Below are positions 42,683 through 50,800 of a stretch of DNA of 64,000 nucleotides, piece after piece. The translations under genes and the position numbers were made by a program. The notes below the pieces were generated by a model. The model was not told where the DNA came from. It did not search any database and saw only the letters and a program-made list of their open reading frames with translations. Numbering within the stretch: the first letter of the stretch is position 1; each line of letters begins with the position of its first letter. This stretch comes from Moorena sp. SIOASIH. GTDB lineage: Bacteria; Cyanobacteriota; Cyanobacteriia; Cyanobacteriales; Coleofasciculaceae. Location of the stretch: positions 1-64,000 of the forward strand of contig NZ_JAAHIH010000012.1 of assembly GCF_010671925.1 (NCBI RefSeq), in the 5' to 3' direction.

Positions 42683-44080
42683 GTGACTGAGCAAAAAACC
42701 TGGAGTCAGCGATTTGAATCAGCGTTACATCCAGCAATTGCTTGCTTCAATGCCAGTATCGGCTTTGACATAGAACTGATTGAGTATGACATTACTGGTT
42801 CTGTAGCTCATGCCAAGATGCTTGCCCATACTGGCATTATTTCTGAGTCGGAAGCTCAGCAGCTGGTAGCTGGCTTAGAACAAATCCGCTCAGAATACCA
42901 CCAAGGAAAATTTAACCCTGGTGTTGATGCGGAGGATGTACACTTAGCTGTAGAACGCCGCCTTACTGATATTGTGGGTGATGTGGGCAAGAAGCTACAT
43001 ACAGCGCGATCGCGTAATGACCAAGTTGGTACGGATACCCGACTCTACCTCCGGGACCAGATTGACCAGATTCGTAGCCAGTTACGTCACTTCCAAGAGG
43101 TCTTGCTCAATCTTGCCAAAGCTCATGTTGAAACCCTGATTCCTGGCTATACTCACCTGCAACGGGCTCAGCCAGTCAGTTTAGCCCATCACCTGTTAGC
43201 TTACGTTGAAATGCTAGACCGGGACTGGCAGCGTTTAGGGGAAATCCGACGGCGGGTGAATATCTCACCCCTGGGTTGTGGGGCATTAGCAGGGACTACC
43301 TTCCCGATTGACCGACATCATACCGCAGAAACCTTGCATTTTGAAGGAATTTATGGTAACAGCCTCGATGGAGTAAGCGATCGCGACTTTGCCATTGAAT
43401 TCCTCTGTGCTGCCAGTTTGATCATGGTACATCTGAGCCGATTGTCAGAGGAAATCATTCTCTGGGCATCTCAGGAATTTGGCTTTGTTACTCTCAAGGA
43501 TAGTTGTGCTACTGGTTCGAGCATCATGCCCCAAAAGAAAAATCCTGATGTTCCCGAACTGGTACGAGGGAAGACTGGTCGTGTCTTTGGTCATCTACAA
43601 GGGTTGTTAGTTTTGATGAAAGGGCTACCTTTGGCTTACAACAAAGACCTGCAAGAAGACAAAGAAGCACTGTTTGATAGCGTTAACACTATCAAAGCCT
43701 GTCTCGAAGCCATGACCATTCTCTGGCAAGAAGGGTTAGAATTTCGTACCGAACGTTTAGCATCAGCAGTTACTGAAGATTTCTCTAACGCTACCGATGT
43801 CGCTGACTATTTAGCCTCAAAAGGGGTTCCGTTTCGGGAAGCCTACAATCTGGTGGGTAAGGTGGTCAGAAGTTGTTTGGCATCCGGGAAGTTACTGAAG
43901 GATTTGAGCCTCGAACAGTGGCAAGAGTTGCATCCAGCCTTTGCAGAGGATATTTATCAAGCCATTGCCCCGACTCAAGTCGTCGCTCGTCGGAATAGTT
44001 ATGGTGGCACTGGTTTTGACCAGGTTAGGCGAGGGATTCAGGATGCATGCGATCGCCTAATTTCCAATAATCATGATTGA
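42683..44080 (+). CDS. argH: Argininosuccinate lyase
   Basis: The 465-residue enzyme splits argininosuccinate into arginine and fumarate, the last step of arginine synthesis. I chose GTG 42,683 (VTEQKTWSQRFESALHPAI), which matches the normal ArgH start; the frame continues upstream only through the 105-bp repeats. Family motifs are present: HTARSRNDQVGTD, TPGYTHLQ-like IPGYTHLQRAQPVSLAHH, and the catalytic-loop signature GSSIMPQKKNPDVPELVRGK. Confidence 0.95.
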   Translation: MTEQKTWSQRFESALHPAIACFNASIGFDIELIEYDITGSVAHAKMLAHTGIISESEAQQLVAGLEQIRSEYHQGKFNPGVDAEDVHLAVERRLTDIVGDVGKKLHTARSRNDQVGTDTRLYLRDQIDQIRSQLRHFQEVLLNLAKAHVETLIPGYTHLQRAQPVSLAHHLLAYVEMLDRDWQRLGEIRRRVNISPLGCGALAGTTFPIDRHHTAETLHFEGIYGNSLDGVSDRDFAIEFLCAASLIMVHLSRLSEEIILWASQEFGFVTLKDSCATGSSIMPQKKNPDVPELVRGKTGRVFGHLQGLLVLMKGLPLAYNKDLQEDKEALFDSVNTIKACLEAMTILWQEGLEFRTERLASAVTEDFSNATDVADYLASKGVPFREAYNLVGKVVRSCLASGKLLKDLSLEQWQELHPAFAEDIYQAIAPTQVVARRNSYGGTGFDQVRRGIQDACDRLISNNHD

Positions 44081-44666
44081 TATGTAATTTATCTCTAATC
44101 TTAGATCTTGTCGATCTTGCACCAGTACAAAAATATTTAATAATAGGGAACTTCGGAGTGGGAAACTTCGGATCAGAAGTAAGGATTTTTAGTTAGTTTT
44201 TGGATTAAAAGATACTTTGACTTTTGTTTATTCCAATCACATAACCGATACTTTTTAGCTACCAAAGTCTACCAATATAAACTTTAGCCCGCCAATGCAA
44301 GATGCTTTCACATCCAGGGGGTATCTCCGCTCTGACGGAATATCCCGCGAGCGCCATAAAAATGTCAACAAATTTGGTTCCACCGGGATTACAGCGCAAC
44401 TATTAAACCCTTGGTTTTCGGCTTTAATTTAAGTTACATAATAATCCCTGTCGGTGTTACCCTAATTTAATTCTAACAAATAATAAGAGTTTTTGGTAGA
44501 CTCTGCGACATTTTCTCTAGCTGTTTACTAACCTTGACTTATTCTGATTCGAAGCTCCTGACTCGATACTCCTAAATTTTCTAAATCGACTTCCTACATC
44601 GACAGTCGTTAATCAACTCGGGTAGCTACCTCATCGGATGTGAGGAGTCAGCTGGTAACTGACTCA
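44081..44666. other. Intergenic region without a recognised gene
   Basis: These 586 bp are AT-rich with a GC-rich central patch around 44,310-44,400. There is a doubled GGGAA[A]CTTCGGA motif at 44,147-44,173. I see no open frame with coding character and no RNA gene that I can name. Confidence 0.4.
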
Positions 44667-44861
44667 TTACATCGCACCAGTACCACCTTGGTAATTATCC
44701 TCGTTAGTTTCTGCCGTTGTTTCCTCCGACTTAGGAGGTTTGCTACCGTACCGTCTATTTTTGGAAAAACGGCCCGTATTACGCTTGGATTTCCGAAACT
44801 TACGGGCGTAAGCTTGATTCCGCTGCGCCTTTTCCTTTTTTAGATTGCGGCGCTTTGCCAT
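44667..44861 (-). CDS. Small basic conserved protein
   Basis: The 64-residue protein begins MAKRRNLKKEKAQRNQAYAR and is highly basic for the first 45 residues, then has an acidic tail (KSEETTAETNEDN). The composition suggests binding to RNA or ribosomes. Similar proteins are, to my knowledge, conserved in cyanobacteria without known function. It is 156 bp downstream of the RRM gene on the same strand. Confidence 0.65.
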   Translation of the reverse strand: MAKRRNLKKEKAQRNQAYARKFRKSKRNTGRFSKNRRYGSKPPKSEETTAETNEDNYQGGTGAM

Positions 44862-45017
44862 GTCTACCTCATTGATAAAAAAACAAAAACACTATCAAAG
44901 CCAAGTCTTACAATAAATTCAGCTTGGTTTATTTAAGTTACCCATGTGACCCAAGGGAAAGTCAAATATTTATTTGACCACACCAGACTTCTTGATTGTC
45001 CTCGAAGCCTAGTGTTT

Positions 45018-45305
45018 CTAGAACCCACTGCGACTACGATTTCCGCGATTGTTGTCGTTGTCGTTAGTCTTTGGTCTAGCTTTACGGACGCGCATATAAC
45101 GTCCCATCCATTGTGCACCATCTAGCTCAGCAATAGCCGAATCTTCCTCATCCGGTGTCCCCATATCAACAAAAGCGAATCCACGCCCTTGACCTGTTTC
45201 CCTATCTGTAGGAACTACTACTTTTGATACTGTACCATAATCTTCAAATACTTCCTGTAAGTTTTGAGAGGTAACCTGATAATCTAGGTTGCCAATGTAT
45301 ATAGT
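45018..45305 (-). CDS. RRM-type RNA-binding protein (Rbp)
   Basis: The 95-residue protein has one RNA recognition motif with RNP2 IYIGNL and RNP1 GRGFAFVDM, and a short tail rich in R, N and G (NRGNRSRSGF). This is the usual make-up of cyanobacterial cold- or stress-related Rbp proteins, which bind mRNA. I chose the ATG at 45,305 (MTIYIGNLDY); the open frame upstream to 45,353 reaches into a mobile-element end and is unlikely to be translated. Confidence 0.92.
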   Translation of the reverse strand, partial: TIYIGNLDYQVTSQNLQEVFEDYGTVSKVVVPTDRETGQGRGFAFVDMGTPDEEDSAIAELDGAQWMGRYMRVRKARPKTNDNDNNRGNRSRSGF

Positions 45306-45340
45306 CATTGAGAGTTGTCCATCTGATCGAAAATGTTCAG

Positions 45341-45755
45341 TTGACATCCTCACCGCCTGCTGAAGTGCGGTGATTCCTAAACCTCACGATTTAGGTTTCT
45401 GCTTCATCGCAACTGCCTCCACTCTCAGGCGCGACCCGTGGCGAATTTAATTCGCCTAGGTCAAGCGCACCTAAAGGAGTTTTATGGTCTTAGGTTCGCT
45501 CGACAGACTATCCCCGCAAGTCCTGCGGTTCTTATGCGTCGAAATCTCAAACAGGAGAAATCTTGATGTACTTTGTTGATTCAAGGGTTGAACTACCATT
45601 GCCCTGTCCTCTTTTCCCGGTCTACCGATTTTTCTGCGCCGCCAGGTTACTGGACTTCGCTCGTGTAGGCTGTCTGATCCATCGTCTCGGGTGGGTCGTT
45701 GACCATTTCGATTATACCATGTTTTGCCGTCCTAGAAGGACGGGGTTTCAAACCC
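45341..45755 (-). mobile_element. Deletion derivative of an IS200/IS605-type element
   Basis: Read on the minus strand, the left end has GGTTTGAAACCCCG and hairpin CCGTCCTTCTAGGACGG (45,727-45,743), then a promoter-like TGGTATAATCG. The right end has hairpin CACCGC/GCGGTG (45,351-45,372) and terminal GGATGTCAA. No transposase or full tnpB lies between, only about 340 bp of non-coding or scrap sequence. It ends 36 bp upstream of the rbp start codon and could supply its promoter region. Confidence 0.65.
45428..45472. repeat. Palindromic dispersed repeat (third copy)
   Basis: It contains GGCGAATTTAATTCGCC with GCGCGACCC/CAAGCGCACC outer arms, related to 6977-7018 and 8821-8863. It is nested in the IS200/IS605 derivative. 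Confidence 0.8.
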
Positions 45756-45826
45756 ATTTTTTTGATGAAGGTCGGTAAGAGGCGAAGCACTGGTGACTAT
45801 CTACCCAGGTTATGACAGCGATGGAG

Positions 45827-45889
45827 CTTGGTCTTGGGGAGCCAGGGCGGCCAAAGGAGGCCACCCCATGAGCGCTTTGCATCAAGACA
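45827..45889. repeat. AGCGATG...GCATCAAGACA hairpin element (variant)
   Basis: The outer arms match the 53-bp element at 21,706, but the centre is exchanged for a longer hairpin (GGGCGGCC-AAAG-GAGGCCACCCC). The rest of 45,756-46,086 shows no gene other than the weak 5' extension of the Nudix frame. Confidence 0.8.
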
Positions 45890-46086
45890 GAGATTTAAGC
45901 AGAAGTGATTCGCCCGTGAACCGGTTAGGTATTCCTTAGGCTCCTAGCTGTTAACTACTCAGACGTTCAACGTTGAATTGCATCACAATGGACTTTTCAA
46001 TCACTGACGTTACCGAACTTGCATCCATAATGTCTATCATAGCAGTCAGTAAAAGCAACACACACACTCAACAGCCCTATCATCAC

Positions 46087-46542
46087 ATGAGAAGATTATG
46101 GCAATTTGTCCAAACAGTTCTCGGGATTATATTTCGACATCCTATTACCGGTACGAGCATCATTCCACTCTTGCCGGATGGGCGAATTGTGCTAGTTCGA
46201 CGTCGTGACAATGGTAAGTGGGCTCTACCAGGAGGGATGGTTAACTGGGGTCAAGATATTCCAACGACTATCGAACGGGAATTATTTGAGGAAACCGGAC
46301 TTGAGTTGCTCAAGATTCGCCAGTTAGTTGGGGTTTACTCAGCACCAGGAAGAGATCCCAGAGTCCATTCTATCTGTATTCTGGTAGAAGCTGATGTCAA
46401 GGGAACTATGGAGGTACAGGACGTATTGGAAATTAGTGAAGTCAAGGCGTTTGATCCCGAAGCTATCCCTAAGGGAAACCTCAGCCATGACCATGACCGT
46501 CAGTTACAGGACTATTTTGAGGGTAATATCACCGTTGCCTAG
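46087..46542 (+). CDS. Nudix hydrolase with altered Nudix box
   Basis: The protein has 151 residues from ATG 46,087 (MRRLWQFVQTVLGIIFRHP), where conserved sequence begins; upstream starts add a low-quality N-terminus. Nudix enzymes hydrolyse nucleoside diphosphates linked to another group. The box reads GGMVNWGQDIP...RELFEETGLEL; the consensus Gx5E glutamate is Q here, while REL-EET-GL is intact. The usual catalytic glutamates of REUxEE remain, so activity is still possible. The substrate is unknown. Confidence 0.85.
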   Translation: MRRLWQFVQTVLGIIFRHPITGTSIIPLLPDGRIVLVRRRDNGKWALPGGMVNWGQDIPTTIERELFEETGLELLKIRQLVGVYSAPGRDPRVHSICILVEADVKGTMEVQDVLEISEVKAFDPEAIPKGNLSHDHDRQLQDYFEGNITVA

Positions 46543-46672
46543 TCCATTCGTGCAGCCTACACAGATGATTGACTTGCCCGTGTAGATCAATCTGGTTAGT
46601 CACTGAGAAACCAGATGACAGGGTGCTTTGGAACACAACGCAAGTTGATCTGATCAAAAGTCACCGCAGCAA

Positions 46673-47470
46673 CTAACTACCAACCACTGACAACATTCCC
46701 CAAAAGCTTAAGAAAGGATCAACAATAATCTGAGCCGCTATTTCAGGAAATTGGGATTGGAGATAAGTAACTAACTGCTCAGAGTCGCCGCCAGTCAGAG
46801 CAATCGGACTGTTGGGAAACTCGCTTTGCCAATCCTCAATAAAATCCCGGATACTAGCCAATACTGTATAGACAACACCACTTGCCATTGCCTCTGATGT
46901 CTCCAGTGACCAACGCTTTGGTAACTGAGCTGGTAGTTCAATCGCAGGTAATGCTCCAGTTTTTTGTGCTAGAGACTGTAACTGTAATCCCAATCCTGGC
47001 AAGATCGCCCCTCCGATTAGCTGTAGGTTTTGGTTAGCCCCAGTAAAGGTTAGAGCAGTACCAGCATCAATAACCAAAACTGGATAACTATACCTGTGAC
47101 CAGCACCAAATAAGGCCAAGGCGCGGTCAATGCCTAGGGTGGGATATAGTCCGGAAAGGGGTAAATCCTCAAGGGTCAATATTGTAGTATCGGAATAGTT
47201 TTGCCAGAGTGCTGTTTGGGCAGGTACTACTGAAGCAATATAAAGCGGTAATGGCTTGGATGGGTCTTTACCCTGAGCTTTTAACTGGGGTGGTAAAATT
47301 TCCGCTGACATTACACTACAAGTCCAGTCCTTGATTAACTGCTCTACAGCTGCTGGGGTTAGATGGTTGGTATCCCAGGCTTTTTTCAGGGTGTTATCCA
47401 CAAACCAAGCCCAATGTAGCCGGGAATTGCCAATCACTAATCCTAAAAAGCTGTTTGCCTTAGTTATCAT
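46673..47470 (-). CDS. coaX: Type III pantothenate kinase
   Basis: The 265-residue enzyme phosphorylates pantothenate, the first step of coenzyme A synthesis. It has the ASKHA-fold phosphate loop GLVIGNSRLHWAWF near the N-terminus, the second motif LVIDAGTALTFTGA and the segment GGAILPGLGLQLQSLAQKTGALP. The cyanobacterial form with GNSRLHW instead of GNT is normal. A dispersed-repeat end lies directly at its start codon. Confidence 0.9.
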   Translation of the reverse strand: MITKANSFLGLVIGNSRLHWAWFVDNTLKKAWDTNHLTPAAVEQLIKDWTCSVMSAEILPPQLKAQGKDPSKPLPLYIASVVPAQTALWQNYSDTTILTLEDLPLSGLYPTLGIDRALALFGAGHRYSYPVLVIDAGTALTFTGANQNLQLIGGAILPGLGLQLQSLAQKTGALPAIELPAQLPKRWSLETSEAMASGVVYTVLASIRDFIEDWQSEFPNSPIALTGGDSEQLVTYLQSQFPEIAAQIIVDPFLSFWGMLSVVGS

Positions 47471-47765
47471 ATAGCAGTTATCAATTCGGTGAGGTACTTT
47501 CGTTCTGGGTTAATGGCAGTCGGGAGTCGGGAGTCGGGAGTCGGGAGTCGGGAGTCGGGATTAGGGAGTCGGGAGTCGGGAGTCGGGGAAATAATTTTGC
47601 CTTTTGCCTTTTGCCTTTTGCCTCTTGCCTCTTGCCTCTTGCCTCTTGCCTTTTACCTTTTGCCTTTTGCCTCTTGCCTCTTGCCTCTTGCCTTTTGCCT
47701 CTTGCCTTTTACCTTTTGCCTCTTGCCTATTGCCTCTTGCCTCTTGCCTCTTGCCTCTTGCCTAA
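47466..47765. repeat. Dispersed-repeat end and 7-bp arrays (GGGAGTC)n, (GCCTYTT)n
   Basis: The inverted copy of the conserved end (TATAGCAG...GGTGAGGTAC, 47,472-47,500) is followed by nine GGGAGTC units (47,518-47,584). About 24 GCCTTTT/GCCTCTT units (47,598-47,762) come next. A 124-residue frame through it is only repeat translation. Confidence 0.92.
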
Positions 47766-47881
47766 TCGATTCTAGATTGCTGTTTTTGGGAAGACTAGTC
47801 ACAGTGGGAAAAAATCCCTGTTCCGGAAGAGAAATCATCTCAAACTTCTCATCCGGTACCTGAACCTGTGATGAAGAGTAG

Positions 47882-50800
47882 ATGACTATGAGCAGTACTA
47901 TGGTGAGACTGACTGGCTATCAAATGACCGAGATTATCTATTCCGGTTCTAGAACCTTAGTGTATCAAGGAATTCGTGAGTCAGACCAAAAACCAGTTGT
48001 GATCAAACTGCTTAAGAGTGAATATCCCAGCTTTGGTGAACTGGTGCAGTTTCGTAATCAATATACTATTGCCAAAAACCTTGATCTACCTGGCATCGTC
48101 AAACCCTACAGTTTAAAACACTACCGCAATGGCTATGGTTTGGTGATGGAGGATTTTGGTGGTATTTCCCTCAAAACTTATTGCTCTAATCTAGAAAGCT
48201 TAAAATTAACCTCTCTAACGGAATTTTTCGACATTGCTCTTCAAATTGCATCCATCCTGGATGGACTCTATCGCAACCGAGTCATTCACAAAGATATTAA
48301 ACCTGCCAACATCCTGATTAACCCGGATACTAAACAAGTCGAACTGATTGATTTTAGTATTGCTTCTCTACTGCCAAGGGAAACTCAGGTGCTTCAAAGT
48401 CCCAATGTCCTGGAAGGAACTCTAGCTTACTTGTCTCCGGAACAAACTGGACGGATGAATCGGGGCATTGACTACCGCAGCGACTTCTATTCTTTGGGAG
48501 TCACTTTCTACGAACTCCTGACCGGACAGTTACCTTTCACTAGTACAGACCCCATGGAGTTGGTTCACTGCCATATTGCCAAGCAGCCACCTTCAGTCCA
48601 TAGTATTAATCCTGATATTCCCATCATTGTCTCGGACATGATTAGCAAACTGATGGCGAAAAATGCTGAAGACCGCTATCAAAGTGCTTTGGGATTGAAG
48701 TATGACCTGGAGACTTGCTTATCCCAATGGCAGGAAACTGGTCGGGTTGAACCCTTTAAGTTAGGCACCCAGGATATTTGCGATCGCTTCGTGATTCCCG
48801 AGAAACTTTATGGTCGCGCCAGGGAAGTTGAGACCTTACTAGGGGCTTTTGACCGGGTTGCTGGCAAGACAATAGCTCAAGAGGATTCCTCCCGAGGCAG
48901 GAGCGAAATGATGTTAGTAGCAGGGTTTTCCGGGATTGGGAAAACTGCTGTGGTCAATGAAGTCCACAAGCCGATTGTCCGACAAAGGGGTTACTTCATC
49001 AAAGGGAAATTCGACCAATTTATGCGCAATATTCCCTTTTCTGCATTTGTCCAAGCTTTCCGGAACTTGATGGGACAACTGCTTACGGAAAGGGATGCAC
49101 AATTACAACACTGGAAAATCAAAATTCTGTTAGCACTAGGAGAAAACGGTCAAGTCATCATTGACGTTATCCCTGAATTAGAACAAATCATTGGCAAACA
49201 GTCTCCTGTGCCAGAACTATCAGCTGGTGCAGCACAAAATCGTTTTAATCGACTGTTCCAGAAATTCATCCAAGTCTTCACTACTGCTGAGCATCCCTTA
49301 GTTATTTTCCTAGATGACTTGCAATGGGTGGATTCAGCATCTTTGAAGTTGATGCAGTTGTTGATGAGCGAAACTGATACTCGTTATTTGCTGCTGATTG
49401 GAGCCTATCGGGATAATGAAGTCTCTCCAACCCATCCGTTAATGTTAACGTTGGATGAGATTAGCAAAACTGAGGTAAAAGTTAATAGTATCACTCTAGC
49501 CCCTCTAAAACACTCTGATTTAAATCATCTGATTGCTGATACCCTCAGTTGTTCAGAAGAACTAGCACAACCTCTGACAGAATTGGTATTTCGGAAAACT
49601 AAAGGTAATCCTTTCTTTGCCACTCAATTCCTTAAATCCCTCCATGCCGACAATCTGATTAGGTTTAATTTTGAGGTAGGTCATTGGGAGTGTGACATTG
49701 CTCAAGTAAGAACCCTGGCTCTGAGTGATGATGTCGTGGAATTTATGGCGCTACAGTTGAGTAAGTTGCCACCAGCGACTCAGTCAGTACTTAAACTGGC
49801 TGCTTGTATTGGCAACCAATTTGATCTAGCCACCCTAGCCATTGTCTATGAAAAATCCCAAACTGAAACAGCGGCTGATCTTTGGAAAGCCTTACAAGAA
49901 GGATTACTATTACCCCAAAGCGAGATTTACAAGTTTTTCCAGACTACCGATGAATCTCAACAGAGCATTGATCAAAGCTATCCCCCATCACGAATTTCCC
50001 ATCACGACTCCCCCATTTACAAATTCCTCCATGACCGGGTACAGCAAGCAGCCTATTGTCTGATTGATCAAGACCATAAGCAACAAACTCACCTAAAAAT
50101 TGGCCAACTGCTGTTAAGCAATACTTCTGAACCAGAACGGGAAGAGAAGATATTTGATATTGTCAATCAGCTTAATATCGGTGCTGACCTAATTACCAAT
50201 CCGTCTCAGAGAGAACAACTAGCAGGATTAAATCTATTAGCTGGTAAAAAAGCCAAATCAGCGACGGCTTATGAACCGGCTCTTCGGTATTTTAATTCCG
50301 GTCTGAAACTCCTAGCTCCAGATAGTTGGGAGAGTAACTATGAGTTGAGCCTAGCTCTCTCCATAGCGGCGGTTGAAGCGGAATACTTAACGGTTAATTT
50401 AGAGCGAGCCAAACACTTATCAAAGATAGTTCTAAAACAAGCCAAGACCTTTTTAGATAAAATCAAAGTCTATGAGCTGCAAATCTTGTTTTATATTAGT
50501 CAAAATAAGATGAATGAAGCGATAGACTTAGGCATCAATGTTTTGAAAATGCTAGGGATAGCTATTCCCACGGAAGCCCAAGAAATTAATACTGAAGTTG
50601 AGAAACTACGGGAAGAGTTACAGTTAGAGGTTGAGGAAATTGCTAATTTAGCTAACTTGCCAGACATTACTGACCCTTATCAACTAGCTGCTATCCGGAT
50701 TTTGACCAATGCTAGTTCTGCGTCCTATATTGCTAATCCAGTCCTGTGGCCGTTAATTATTCTGACTACAGTCAAGCTTTGTATTAAATACGGTCATTCC

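Noticed and set aside
45563..45778. 71-residue frame on the plus strand
   Set aside because: It lies antisense across an IS200/IS605 derivative and its end hairpin and shows no protein-like pattern.
47489..47863. 124-residue hydrophobic frame
   Set aside because: It consists of translated GGGAGTC and GCCTCTT heptamers (LLPLASC repeats); not a membrane protein.
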